Notes: generated from the letters alone by a model not told the origin. 49,925 nt of DNA from Winogradskyella sp. (GCF_028282165.1 NZ_JANQIM010000035.1:1-49925); one strand, 5' to 3'. Shown: positions 9,426 through 18,776, counted from the first letter of the stretch. A program made the numbers and translations.

Positions 9426-12266
9426 TTATTTAATTTCTAACTTCATCTCTGAGTCATCAATTTCAACTGTATAAACGCCTTTAGGCAGATAATATTTTCC
9501 GTTGCTAGCTTTGTTAATATTCAAATTTATGTTTTCCTTCATCAGGGCTTTTCGTCCTTTTTCAGTCAGTTCCAGATTATAATCTACATAGTTGAATCCT
9601 TTGTCGGCATCAACTTTTATACTATTTAGCTCTGCTCCTTTTTCAGAAAGAATTTTGATGGTTTTTTTACCTGAAGCATTACTGTAAAACCGAATGGTCT
9701 TTTTTGGTTGATAGGAGTCTAACCACTTGCTCCAAGAACTTCCCCAACGACCTGAATGACGTACAGGACTTATATCGAAAATCGTAACGGCCTTTGATTT
9801 TAAATCAGCATTCATCTGTTGTAATGGTGCAATATTGGCTTTGTAAATACTTCGACCATGTGTTCCCAGCAATAGATCTTTGGCTTCAGGTTGAATGACG
9901 ATATCATGAAAAGCAACATTAGGCAATCCCTTGGAGAATACCTCCCAAGACTTGCCCATATCAAACGACACATAAGCGCCATTGTCAGTCCCTAAGTATA
10001 GGATATTTTCATTTTCAGAATCCTCTTTAATCACATTGACTGGTGACACCGGAATATTACTACTGATATCTTTCCAAGTTTGTCCGTAATCCTCACTCAT
10101 ATAAGCATACACTTTAAAATCATCCCAACGGTAGCCATTCAAGGTGACATAAACACGTTCTTTTTTGTGTTGTGAAGCTATAACTCGACTCACCCATAAA
10201 TCCTTAGGAAATGTGTTTGAAATATTTGTCCAATTTCCACCTGCATTTTTGGTGACGTGCAGTAAACCGTCATCGCTTCCTGCATAAATCAACCCGAATT
10301 TAAATGGACTTTCAGAAATTGACGTGATTGTTCCGTAGGCCACGTTGCCTTTTTTTCCGCCATTGGTTAAATCATCACTTATGGCTTCCCAATCATCGCC
10401 TTGATTCATGGAACGCATTAATTTATTACCGCCCAAGTATAATATATCTTGATTATGTGGTGATAGCAAAATTGGAGTTTGCCAATTAAAGCGATATGGA
10501 TTCTCCCCTAAGTTGTGCTTAGGTTGAATATAGGTTTGTTCGTCAGATTCAAGATTAAGTCTATAGTAGTTTCCGAACTGGTAGCCAGTGTAAACCACAT
10601 TTGAGTTTCGATTATCAATTTGAATTTGCATTCCATCACCTCCCATAATAGGTGTCCATGGGTACTTTCCTTGTTGATGCCAGCTTTTATCTTGCCTTGC
10701 GTTGTTGGCGCCTTTCCAAACGCCATTATCCTGTAAACCACCATAGACATTATAGGGTTTTTCGTGATCAATATTAATCGCATAAAACTGGCCCACCGAA
10801 GGTGAATTATTCTTTATCCAACTCTCTCCATCATCATAAGTGATATTAACACCTCCGTCATTACCATCGACCATATGATTTGGGTTTTTGGGATTGATCC
10901 AAAGCGCATGATGATCAGCATGGACATTTTCGGCGCTAATCGACGTCCAAGATTTTCCGCCATCTTTGGACTTCACAATAGGCACTCCATAAATATAGAT
11001 ATGGTCTTCATTGGCTGGTGAAACGTGAATATGCCCGAAGTAATACCCATAACTATAATAAATACCATCTAAATAGTCGTCGTGAGTTTTTTTCCAGGTT
11101 TTGCCACCATCTGTACTTTTATAAACTTCAGCACCGACCACAGGCGTATCGAACAACAGTGAATTGGCATCTTCTAAATATTTGGCTAAATCTACGGGCT
11201 TCACATTTTCCGAGCGCACCATCTGCTTCACATTTTCTGCCCTGTATTTCTCTTGAAACCCATTGGTCTTTAAAAAAGTATTCAATTTTTTGTCATCAAG
11301 CGCAAGAAAATCCTCTTTAGACATGGTCTTAAAATCATCTTTTGACAAGCCTCTTTCGGTTGCTGAGCTTGTCGAAGCATCGTCTGGTCGTCTAAACTGG
11401 CTATCATGGACTGCGTAAACCACATTGTCATTGTACACCGCAATACCTATACGACCAACACCTTCACCTGTTGGGAAACCACTATTTTCTGTAGATACTT
11501 TGGTCCAAGTTTCTCCGGCATCCGTACTTTTATAAATACCCGAATTGATTCCATTCCCTGTAAAGTTCCATGCTTTTCTATCCTTTGTCCAAGAGGTAGC
11601 ATACATCACATTATAATTATTTGGACTGTGTTGCAAATCAATAACGCCACTTATGTCATCAACAAACAAGGTCTGTTTCCAAGTTTTCCCTCCATCTGTG
11701 GTTTTATATACGCCACGTTGGTCATTAGGAGAATATAAATGTCCCGTAACACCAACGGTGACCACATCTGGATTATCGGGATGGATTAAAATAGGTGCAA
11801 AATGATGGGCATCCATTAATCCGACATTAACCCAAGTCTCTCCATTGTCTATCGATTTTAAAATGCCAATACCAGCATAAGACGATCGGGAAGCGTTGTT
11901 TTCACCAGTGCCAACATAAATGGTTCGTGTGGGCCAGTGCACTGCAATATCTCCAACATTCTGTGTGTCTGAATTATCTAAAATTGGCGTGAATGTTGTG
12001 CCATTATTAGTGGTGTGCCAAACGCCTCCTGAAGCATACCCAACATAAAATTCTGATGGCATTTCTGGGTTAACATCCAAATCCACCACACGGCCACTCA
12101 TAATCGTTGGACCAATATTTTCAAAAGGGATATTTTTAACCAAGGAGGTTTTGGTCATTTCACGTTTCTGTTCTAATGCTGTTTTAATGGTCTCGGTCGG
12201 AGTTGCTGGTTGCTGTGCAAAACAAAAAAATGGGAAAAGGACAAAAAATAGGCAAAGTTGTTTCAT
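9426..12266 (-). CDS. Secreted BNR/sortilin (VPS10)-like beta-propeller protein
   Basis: 946 residues with a Sec signal peptide (cleavage near CFAQQ). Many Asp-box repeats of the form S.DGG.TW are visible (KSIDNGETW, KTTDGGKTW, KSTDAGETW, KSTDGGKTW, KSKDGGKSW, VSFDMGKSW), arranged as in the two-propeller sortilin/Xyloglucanase-type fold. A helical insertion at about residues 300-375 splits one propeller blade. Such proteins are often named glycosyl hydrolase, but no catalytic acid pair can be assigned here. It lacks an obvious T9SS C-terminal domain, so it may be periplasmic. A dispersed repeat sequence is translated as ASTSSATERG at about residues 296-305. Confidence 0.88.
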   Translation of the reverse strand: MKQLCLFFVLFPFFCFAQQPATPTETIKTALEQKREMTKTSLVKNIPFENIGPTIMSGRVVDLDVNPEMPSEFYVGYASGGVWHTTNNGTTFTPILDNSDTQNVGDIAVHWPTRTIYVGTGENNASRSSYAGIGILKSIDNGETWVNVGLMDAHHFAPILIHPDNPDVVTVGVTGHLYSPNDQRGVYKTTDGGKTWKQTLFVDDISGVIDLQHSPNNYNVMYATSWTKDRKAWNFTGNGINSGIYKSTDAGETWTKVSTENSGFPTGEGVGRIGIAVYNDNVVYAVHDSQFRRPDDASTSSATERGLSKDDFKTMSKEDFLALDDKKLNTFLKTNGFQEKYRAENVKQMVRSENVKPVDLAKYLEDANSLLFDTPVVGAEVYKSTDGGKTWKKTHDDYLDGIYYSYGYYFGHIHVSPANEDHIYIYGVPIVKSKDGGKSWTSISAENVHADHHALWINPKNPNHMVDGNDGGVNITYDDGESWIKNNSPSVGQFYAINIDHEKPYNVYGGLQDNGVWKGANNARQDKSWHQQGKYPWTPIMGGDGMQIQIDNRNSNVVYTGYQFGNYYRLNLESDEQTYIQPKHNLGENPYRFNWQTPILLSPHNQDILYLGGNKLMRSMNQGDDWEAISDDLTNGGKKGNVAYGTITSISESPFKFGLIYAGSDDGLLHVTKNAGGNWTNISNTFPKDLWVSRVIASQHKKERVYVTLNGYRWDDFKVYAYMSEDYGQTWKDISSNIPVSPVNVIKEDSENENILYLGTDNGAYVSFDMGKSWEVFSKGLPNVAFHDIVIQPEAKDLLLGTHGRSIYKANIAPLQQMNADLKSKAVTIFDISPVRHSGRWGSSWSKWLDSYQPKKTIRFYSNASGKKTIKILSEKGAELNSIKVDADKGFNYVDYNLELTEKGRKALMKENINLNINKASNGKYYLPKGVYTVEIDDSEMKLEIK
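11363..11377. repeat. Dispersed repeat core (CTTCGACAAGCTCAG) inside the BNR gene
   Basis: On the minus strand this reads CTTCGACAAGCTCAG, a short motif that I recall as scattered through many bacterial genomes, including flavobacteria. Here it sits in frame in a coding sequence, at the variable junction before the helical insertion. It is the only copy I noticed in the window. Confidence 0.45.
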
Positions 12267-12290
12267 TTACTATAGCTGAATTATTTCTAT

Positions 12291-12298
12291 CAAAAATA
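12291..12298 (-). promoter_or_regulatory. -7 box of the BNR protein gene
   Basis: On the minus strand this reads TATTTTTG, matching TAnnTTTG, 24 bp before the ATG at 12266. A -33 TTTG at the right spacing is not evident. Confidence 0.5.
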
Positions 12299-12396
12299 CT
12301 GAATAATTAATTAGCTATTTAAAGTTCATTGCCAATAGCCAATTGAACAAATTGTAATTTTTCTTAAATTTATACTATTAACTAAATCATAGTATT

Positions 12397-12639
12397 ATGG
12401 GATTATTATACGCATTATTAATCGGTGGTGTTGCTGGTTTCTTAGCTGGCAAACTTATGAAAGGTGGTGGCTTTGGTATCATCATCAATATTGTTTTAGG
12501 TATCGTTGGTGGTATTGTTGGTAATTGGCTTTTTGGCCTATTGGACATTAGCCTTGGCTCTGGAGTTATTAGCGATTTGTTGACTGGTGTCATCGGCGCC
12601 GTGGTGGTATTGTTTGTTGCTGGTTTATTTAAAAAGTAA
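12397..12639 (+). CDS. GlsB/YeaQ/YmgE-family small membrane protein
   Basis: 80 residues, almost entirely hydrophobic and Gly-rich, with three membrane segments. It opens MGLLYALLIGGVAGFLAGKL and continues with a GIVGGIVGNWLFGLL pattern, which is the signature of the transglycosylase-associated protein family. Members are stress-associated inner-membrane proteins of unknown biochemical role; the transglycosylase name is historical. It is monocistronic: its own terminator follows at 12664-12691. Confidence 0.9.
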   Translation: MGLLYALLIGGVAGFLAGKLMKGGGFGIIINIVLGIVGGIVGNWLFGLLDISLGSGVISDLLTGVIGAVVVLFVAGLFKK

Positions 12640-12663
12640 GTTTTAAAATGCGATTCAAAATTA

Positions 12664-12691
12664 AAAGCTATCGGTTATGATGGCTTTTTTT
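12664..12691 (+). terminator. Rho-independent terminator after the GlsB-family gene
   Basis: A 9-bp stem (12664-12672 with 12679-12687, one G-U pair) and a 6-nt loop run into seven Ts, 24 bp after the stop codon. Confidence 0.8.
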
Positions 12692-12740
12692 CTGAACAAA
12701 AACTATGTAACTTTAACCTCTTAATTAAAATATTGACTTC

Positions 12741-14030
12741 ATGAAATATCACCGCATAGACCGTAACCTCTTTATTAAAAACCGAAATAACTTCATGGCG
12801 CAGATGAAGCCGAGTAGTTTAGCTGTGTTTAATTCTAATGATATTTATCCTGTAAGTGCAGATAGCACCTTGCCTTTTGCTCAACACAGAGATATCTTTT
12901 ATCTGAGTGGTGTGGATCAGGAGGAAAGTATTTTGGTGTTATTTCCCGATTGTCCAAAAGAAAAGCATCGCGAAATCCTATTCTTAAAAGAAACTAACGA
13001 ACATATTGCTGTTTGGGAAGGTGAAAAACTCACCAAGGAAGCGGCTTTAGAAACCTCAGGCATTAAAACCGTGTATTGGTTGCAGGATATGGAGAAGATT
13101 ATGTTTGAACTGATGACCCAATGTGATACCGTCTACATCAATACCAACGAGCATTACCGCGCTAGTGTTGAGACCGAAACACGAGAGGATCGTTTTACAA
13201 AATGGTTAAAAGGCAAATACCCTGCCCATGGCGTTGCTAAGAGCAATCCCATTTTACAACGCCTTCGTTCTGTAAAAGACCCTATAGAATTAGAGTTGAT
13301 GCAAACCGCTTGTAATATTACAGAAAAGGGTTTCAGACGTGTGCTTAATTTTGTAAAACCCGATGTTTGGGAATACAATATCGAAGCCGAATACATGCAC
13401 GAGTTTTTAAACAACCGCTCCAAAGGTTTTGCCTACACACCTATTATTGCATCAGGAAATAATGCCAATGTGTTGCACTATATTGAAAACAACCAACAGT
13501 GTAAAGCTGGCGACCTCATCTTAATGGATGTTGGTGCCGAGTACGCCAATTACTCTAGTGATATGACACGCACTATTCCTGTATCCGGAAGATTTACCGA
13601 TAGACAAAAAGAAGTCTACAATGCTGTGAACCGAGTAAAAGACGAAGCGACCAAAATGCTTGTTCCTGGAAACCTTTGGGAACAATACCATATTGAAGTG
13701 GGTAAACTTATGACTTCGGAACTATTGGGCTTAGGCTTAATTGACAAAGCTGATGTACAAAACGAAAACCCAGATTGGCCAGCCTATAAAAAGTACTTTA
13801 TGCATGGCACTTCTCACCATATCGGTTTAGACACGCATGATTATGGTTTGTTGCACGAACCTATGCAGGCCAATATGGTCTTTACGGTTGAGCCTGGTAT
13901 TTATATTCCAGACGAAGGTTTTGGTATTCGCATAGAGGATGATGTGGTGATACAAGACAGTGGCGAACCGTTTAACCTAATGCGTAATATTCCTATTGAA
14001 GCGGAGGAGATTGAGGAATTGATGAATTAA
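12741..14030 (+). CDS. pepP: Xaa-Pro aminopeptidase (aminopeptidase P, M24B)
   Basis: 429 residues, typical for AMPP. The N-terminal creatinase-like domain (FAQHRDIFYLSGV) is followed by the pita-bread catalytic domain. Dinuclear-metal ligands are visible: Asp in LMDVGAEYANYSSDMTR (both Asp), His in HGTSHHIGLDTHD, Glu in VFTVEPGIYIP and Glu in IRIEDDVV. It removes N-terminal residues preceding proline from peptides in the cytoplasm. No signal peptide is present. It lies alone between a terminator and a long spacer. A poor -7 box (TAACTTTA, 12708-12715) lies upstream. Confidence 0.97.
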   Translation: MKYHRIDRNLFIKNRNNFMAQMKPSSLAVFNSNDIYPVSADSTLPFAQHRDIFYLSGVDQEESILVLFPDCPKEKHREILFLKETNEHIAVWEGEKLTKEAALETSGIKTVYWLQDMEKIMFELMTQCDTVYINTNEHYRASVETETREDRFTKWLKGKYPAHGVAKSNPILQRLRSVKDPIELELMQTACNITEKGFRRVLNFVKPDVWEYNIEAEYMHEFLNNRSKGFAYTPIIASGNNANVLHYIENNQQCKAGDLILMDVGAEYANYSSDMTRTIPVSGRFTDRQKEVYNAVNRVKDEATKMLVPGNLWEQYHIEVGKLMTSELLGLGLIDKADVQNENPDWPAYKKYFMHGTSHHIGLDTHDYGLLHEPMQANMVFTVEPGIYIPDEGFGIRIEDDVVIQDSGEPFNLMRNIPIEAEEIEELMN

Positions 14031-14359
14031 GTTTTTAGAGAAATCTGTATTTGAGAGAGTGGTTTATAAAGCAATTTATCTAGCACTTTTTTTCTCATCG
14101 ATTATTTATCGGAAAAGTGACGCGACATATTTTGAATCATATCTCTAAAATTATCTCACATCATTTGAATAATAATATACCTTTATTGATCTACAATTTT
14201 TATGTTCAAATACTGTTTTAAGCAATATTCTATCTGAAAGTCCAAGTGAATGACCCTAAGATTATCAATTTAAAAGGACCTGAATCGATAAAATCTAACA
14301 AAGTCTCGATTTTGTTCTAAATTAAAGCTATTATAAAATAAATCCTTGCTGTTATTCAC
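14031..14359. other. Intergenic spacer with no recognised gene
   Basis: AT-rich with stops in all frames. I see no convincing small gene, RNA gene or terminator after pepP. It leads into the direct-repeat array at 14360. Confidence 0.6.
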
Positions 14360-14446
14360 TTTCACCCTTACTCTGTTACAATTTTTTATTAATTTTACCT
14401 TTACTTTGTTACATAAAATTTTTATTTTTACCCTTACTTTGTTACA
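14360..14446. repeat. Three direct repeats with exact 33-bp period upstream of the AAA/DUF4143 ATPase
   Basis: 21-bp units lie at 14360-14380, 14393-14413 and 14426-14446, each ending in TTACTTTGTTACA (TTACTCTGTTACA in the first) and each preceded by a variant of TTTTACCC. The two spacers are 12 bp of A/T. The units are near identical while the spacers are not. The last copy ends 10 bp before an ATG at 14457. The even, roughly three-helical-turn spacing suggests an operator array for the downstream gene. A role as a recombination target is the alternative. Confidence 0.8.
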
Positions 14447-14499
14447 ATTTTATAAAATGAATCGTTATTTTACCTTTTAAAAGACACATAGAAAGCACA

Positions 14500-15837
14500 T
14501 TGCACCAATGGAAAAAAAGTGCAAAACGAAAACCGCTTATACTTAGAGGAGCACGCCAGGTTGGTAAAACTACTTTAGTTAACCAATTTTCTAAGAATTA
14601 CGATTTTTATATACCACTCAATTTAGAGCGCCCTTCTGACCTAAGATATTTTAAAAATTATACCGATACAAAAACTATTGTAGAAGCACTCTTTTTAGCC
14701 CATAATATCTCTACTAACGACATGGGCAACGTACTTCTGTTTATTGATGAAATACAAGAATCTACTGAAGCCATAGCGTTATTGCGTTATTTTTACGAAG
14801 ATCTACCTCAGTTACATGTAATAGCAGCTGGCTCTCTATTAGAACATGTTATGAACAAAGTTAAAAGCTTTCCTGTTGGCCGAGTTTCATATCTATATTT
14901 ACATCCATTAAACTTCACTGAATATCTAGACGCAAAACAGAAAACCTTAGCCTCAGAAAAGATAAATGAAATACCTGTGAAGCACTTTGCTCACCAAACG
15001 CTTAAAGATTTATTTCATGAGTATGCCATAATTGGAGGTATGCCAGAAGTCATAGAAAACTATCTAGAGACTAATAACATTTCAGATTTGCCAAAAATCT
15101 ATGAAAGTATCTGGGCTACTTATAAAGACGATATAGAAAAATACGCCAAAAACACAACTGAAACACGAGTCATACGACACATTATAGACACAGCACATTT
15201 GTACATTGATCAACGTATAAAATTTCAAAATTTTGGAGCATCTAATTATAAATCAAGAGAAGTAGGTGAAGCTATGCGCAATTTAGACGATGCGCGTATT
15301 ATACAGTTAATTTATCCCACGACCAGTTTAGAACCTCCCATAAAAGCAGATTTAAAAAAATCACCTCGTTTGCAGTTTTTAGATACTGGTTTAGTCAATT
15401 ACGAATTAAACATTCAAGCTGATATGCTGGCTTTAGAGGACTTAAATTCGGCTTATAAAGGCGCAATTATTCCTCATTTAATTACCCAAGAACTCATGTC
15501 GCTTAATACTATTGGTTATTCTAAGCCCAATTTCTGGGTTCGGGAGAAAAAACAAGCATCTTCTGAAGTCGATTTGGTTGTTCAATATAAAGATAACGTT
15601 ATTCCTATTGAAATAAAATCTGGTAAAGAAGGTAAACTCAAATCTTTGCATCAATTTATAGACATGACTGAATATGACCACGCTATACGTCTTTATGCTG
15701 GTGAGTTTAGTATAGAACAACACATTACTACAGTAGGTAAAAAATCGTATTTACTGATGAATCTACCCTATTATTTAGGCACAAAACTTATGGATTACAT
15801 TAGCTATTTTGTTGAAAATCATTCTATTGATAAATAA
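14500..15837 (+). CDS. AAA-family ATPase with DUF4143 domain (archaeal-type ATPase family), start disrupted
   Basis: 445 residues if read from the TTG at 14500; the frame is open from 14461. The P-loop is RGARQVGKTTLV. The Walker B-like segment is LLFIDEIQES and sensor-1 is VIAAGSLLE. The C-terminal DUF4143 region contains QFLDTGLVNYEL, and a nuclease-like fold ends with SEVDLVVQYKDNVIPIEIKSG, the D...EIK pattern of restriction-like nucleases. Family members normally begin M-x-x-x-x-P-F-K-R-x-I-E. Here FKRHIES lies upstream of the TTG without an in-frame ATG, but the ATG at 14457 would give MNRYLPFKRHIES if the T4 run at 14468-14471 had three Ts. So the start is probably frameshifted or a pseudogene is beginning. 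The cellular role of the family is poorly known. Confidence 0.8.
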   Translation: MHQWKKSAKRKPLILRGARQVGKTTLVNQFSKNYDFYIPLNLERPSDLRYFKNYTDTKTIVEALFLAHNISTNDMGNVLLFIDEIQESTEAIALLRYFYEDLPQLHVIAAGSLLEHVMNKVKSFPVGRVSYLYLHPLNFTEYLDAKQKTLASEKINEIPVKHFAHQTLKDLFHEYAIIGGMPEVIENYLETNNISDLPKIYESIWATYKDDIEKYAKNTTETRVIRHIIDTAHLYIDQRIKFQNFGASNYKSREVGEAMRNLDDARIIQLIYPTTSLEPPIKADLKKSPRLQFLDTGLVNYELNIQADMLALEDLNSAYKGAIIPHLITQELMSLNTIGYSKPNFWVREKKQASSEVDLVVQYKDNVIPIEIKSGKEGKLKSLHQFIDMTEYDHAIRLYAGEFSIEQHITTVGKKSYLLMNLPYYLGTKLMDYISYFVENHSIDK

Positions 15838-15860
15838 TATTATCCTTCAAAAACACCCAA

Positions 15861-17138
15861 CTACTCCACACGTTTTCTAGACCGCAAAAAAGCAAAAACC
15901 CCAAAAGCCAACAAAGCCGGCAACACCCAACCCAAACTATAGTGTGCCAATGGTATAGCTTCAACCACAGGTTGTATATGTTCACCCATACCTAAGGCAC
16001 CTAAAAAATCAGTAATGCTAAATACTATGGTTACTAGGACAACTGCTCTAAACACCGATACTGTGGCAAAGTGCTTAGGTATAATATTCAGTAAAATAAG
16101 GACGATGGTTACTGGATAAATAAACATCAAGGCTGGCACTGCCACTTTAATGATAAATTCCACATTATAACTCCCAACAATAACACCGATAATACAGCTT
16201 AAAATAGCAGTGAGATTATATGCCATTTGAGAATCCTTAAACAAGCCTTTAAAATAGTCTGCTGCCCCAGTAATAACTCCTACAGCAGTAGTAAAACAGG
16301 CCAACGCTACAAGCACACCTAAAAAGGTACTGCCAATATTGCCTAAGGTCTTTAAACTCAAACCCGATAACAAAGCTGTGCGCTCAATATCGGCATTAAA
16401 GTCACCACTAAATAGTGCGCCTACCAAAATAAGACCTGCGTAAATAATGAACAAGCCACTTCCTGCAATGAGTCCAGATTTGGTAATCAGTTCTTTTTTA
16501 GCTTCAAAAGTAGTGTGGCCTCTTAGATTCAATGATATAATCAATACAGCACCAACTACAACACCTCCTATGGCATCAAACGTTTGATAGCCCTCCAAAA
16601 TACCATCCACCAATGGTGCTTCAGAACCCCCTTCTGCCAATGCCTGTACATCTGTTGAAATCCCAATACTAATGATCAAAAGTAAGATAACAACAATCAA
16701 CGGTGTTAAAAACTTTCCAAGGATACTCAGTACCTTAGAGCGATTGAGTACAAAAACCAAAACCAAAGCAAAATAAATAGCACTCGTCAGTAAAGCTGAA
16801 CTTTCAAAAAAGGGTGAAATGGCAATCTCGTGGGTAACCGAAGCCGTTCTTGGTGCTGGTAAAGCTATTGATATGATATAGATTAGTACGCAGTACACCA
16901 CGCTAAAAAGCGGTGAGACTTTTTTACCAAAATCATACAAAGTGCCTTGCAGCCTTGCATGGGCATAAATAGCCATAATCGGAATAACGACAGCTGTAAT
17001 CGCAAAGCCAATGGCTACTACAAACCATTGATCCAAGGCTTTAAATCCTAATAATGGTGGAAGAATTAAATTTCCTGCACCAAAAAACATTGAGAACAGC
17101 GCGAGGCCGCTCACCCAGATTTCCTTTGTTCTATTCAC
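15861..17138 (-). CDS. brnQ: Branched-chain amino acid:cation symporter (LIVCS family)
   Basis: 425 residues with about 12 hydrophobic segments. It starts with GTG, placed directly after the TAG of the upstream gene (TAGGTG). The N-terminus, with WVSGLALFSMFFGAGNLILP, is the family signature, and ALPAPRTASVTHEI follows. The protein imports leucine, isoleucine and valine with Na+ or H+ across the inner membrane. It is in an operon with the serine hydrolase upstream. The direct abutment suggests translational coupling; there is no obvious functional link. An ATG start would cut the conserved first helix, so GTG is preferred. Confidence 0.95.
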   Translation of the reverse strand: MNRTKEIWVSGLALFSMFFGAGNLILPPLLGFKALDQWFVVAIGFAITAVVIPIMAIYAHARLQGTLYDFGKKVSPLFSVVYCVLIYIISIALPAPRTASVTHEIAISPFFESSALLTSAIYFALVLVFVLNRSKVLSILGKFLTPLIVVILLLIISIGISTDVQALAEGGSEAPLVDGILEGYQTFDAIGGVVVGAVLIISLNLRGHTTFEAKKELITKSGLIAGSGLFIIYAGLILVGALFSGDFNADIERTALLSGLSLKTLGNIGSTFLGVLVALACFTTAVGVITGAADYFKGLFKDSQMAYNLTAILSCIIGVIVGSYNVEFIIKVAVPALMFIYPVTIVLILLNIIPKHFATVSVFRAVVLVTIVFSITDFLGALGMGEHIQPVVEAIPLAHYSLGWVLPALLAFGVFAFLRSRKRVE

Positions 17139-18689
17139 CTAATTGGTCTTTTTAAGTTCCAAATCATGAAAATCGAAACTGAAGTCGGTAATAGGTGCTA
17201 TGTATTTCATAGTGGCTGAAACAGCATTGCCTTTTTCATCAAAGGTAAACTGCACAAAGACATCTGCATCATAACTTCGGTCGTTCCATTTGGCAACAAA
17301 GGTCGTTGCATTATAAGGTAATAACTCACCAAACAATCTTGGTGAACGTTTGCATTTGATACTGTAACCTTTTTCGTTATGGGAAATGATGATATCACCA
17401 AACCAATCGTCTGTATAAGTGCCGACGATTTGCTCTGGTTTTGGAAGCTGAAGATTGCCTTTCATTTTAGCAACTTTAGTATAAACTTCTGTCTTTAAAC
17501 TGTCATTATATTTAAGATAATCCGCATTGCGTTCACCTAACATTTTCAGCCAACCTCTATCTTCATATCCCAAATAGGAATCTTTAATGGTGTTCGTAAT
17601 CGTTCTAAAAGCGGATCCGTTCATTTGATTGGTCAATACTACAATCGCCAAATCCAAGTCTGGTATCATGGTAAATTGTGTCACCGTACCTATTAATCCA
17701 CCTGTATGATAAACTTGTTTATGTCCGCCTTTTACATCGGTGACAAACCACCCTAAACCGTAACCTCTAAAATTAGAATTGTACCAATCGCCAGGACGTA
17801 CGGTTAATGGGGTCTGTAATTGCCATAGCTCATGAAATAATTTGGAATCTAACAAACGCTCACCGCTTTCTGTTACAGCATCGTTCATTAAGAACTTTGC
17901 CCAAGTCATCATATCATGAACGTTACTCACAATACCACCTGCAGCATTTGCGGTTTCACTCCAATCATGTGGAATCTGAATGATTTTACCTTCTGCTCTA
18001 GTATGGGCGTCTATAATATTCGATTTATCCGTCACTCGATTGTAAGATGCCTTAGAATTTTTCATCCCAACAGGCTTCATAATTTTGGTTTCAATAAAGT
18101 CTTCCCAAGACAAACCGCTAACACGCTTTAAAACTTCGCCAGCAACGATGAACATATTGTTGTTATAAGCAAATTTGCTTCTAAACGAGGTCTCGGGTTC
18201 TAGATACTTCACATTACTTATCACATCCTGAACCGTAAAATCGTTCCCTTCTGGGAAAAACATTAAATCACCTGCTCCCAATCCCATACCACTTCGGTGG
18301 GTTACTAAATCCCTAACCGTGAAATGCTCCGTTACCCAAGGATCATGCAATTGAAACTCGGGAATATATTTACGAACAGGATCATCCCATTGTAATTTTC
18401 CTGCATCTACCATCATGGCCAAAGCAAAACAGGTAAAACCCTTACTATTAGAAGCAACTCCAACCAAAGTTTCAGAATTCATGTTCTTTTTAGTGGTTAG
18501 CGACCGTAAACCATGTCCTTTGGCGTATACCTCTTTTCCATCTTTATAGATCCCTACAGAAATACCCGGCACATCAAATGCGGTGAGTGTTTCTTGAATG
18601 AGTTTGTCTAATTCTGTTTCTTTAATTTGCGCAGTGAGTGAAAAACTCATTACTAAGACCATCAAGCCCAAAATTCGCTTTAAAATCAT
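17139..18689 (-). CDS. Beta-lactamase-family serine hydrolase with C-terminal DUF3471-like domain
   Basis: 516 residues with a Sec signal peptide (about 1-20). The serine penicillin-recognising fold carries SxxK as SNSK (in VGVASNSKGFTCFALAMM), YxN as YNN (SKFAYNNNMFIVAGEVLKRV) and the third motif HTGG (VYHTGGLIGTV). The C-terminal 100 residues form a lipocalin-like domain (QIVGTYTDDWFGDIIIS) of the DUF3471 kind. Such proteins are usually periplasmic peptidases or esterases (class C/ PBP4-like) and not resistance enzymes. It heads a two-gene operon with brnQ. Confidence 0.93.
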   Translation of the reverse strand: MILKRILGLMVLVMSFSLTAQIKETELDKLIQETLTAFDVPGISVGIYKDGKEVYAKGHGLRSLTTKKNMNSETLVGVASNSKGFTCFALAMMVDAGKLQWDDPVRKYIPEFQLHDPWVTEHFTVRDLVTHRSGMGLGAGDLMFFPEGNDFTVQDVISNVKYLEPETSFRSKFAYNNNMFIVAGEVLKRVSGLSWEDFIETKIMKPVGMKNSKASYNRVTDKSNIIDAHTRAEGKIIQIPHDWSETANAAGGIVSNVHDMMTWAKFLMNDAVTESGERLLDSKLFHELWQLQTPLTVRPGDWYNSNFRGYGLGWFVTDVKGGHKQVYHTGGLIGTVTQFTMIPDLDLAIVVLTNQMNGSAFRTITNTIKDSYLGYEDRGWLKMLGERNADYLKYNDSLKTEVYTKVAKMKGNLQLPKPEQIVGTYTDDWFGDIIISHNEKGYSIKCKRSPRLFGELLPYNATTFVAKWNDRSYDADVFVQFTFDEKGNAVSATMKYIAPITDFSFDFHDLELKKTN

Positions 18690-18717
18690 GTGTGTATTGA
18701 TTAGTTATGAATGCTTT

Positions 18718-18725
18718 CAAATATA
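18718..18725 (-). promoter_or_regulatory. -7 box of the serine hydrolase-brnQ operon
   Basis: On the minus strand this reads TATATTTG, an exact TAnnTTTG match, 28 bp before the ATG. It lies back to back with the hydrolase promoter at 18769-18776. Confidence 0.6.
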
Positions 18726-18768
18726 ATAAATGTTGAGGACGAATGCTCCAAAAAACATACTCAAAGGC

Positions 18769-18776
18769 TATCTTTG
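18769..18776 (+). promoter_or_regulatory. -7 box of the alpha/beta hydrolase gene
   Basis: TATCTTTG, an exact TAnnTTTG match, five bases before the ATG at 18782. Transcription would begin at or next to the start codon, giving a leaderless or nearly leaderless mRNA. It also shows that the upstream ATG at 18743 cannot be the normal start. Confidence 0.6.

Noticed and set aside
14360..14446. CRISPR-like array suggested by regular repeats
   Set aside because: Only three units with short 12-bp A/T spacers and no cas genes; the layout fits operator-type repeats instead.
17139..18689. Beta-lactamase antibiotic-resistance gene
   Set aside because: SxxK, YxN and HTG motifs with a DUF3471-type tail fit the general serine hydrolase family; resistance is not indicated.
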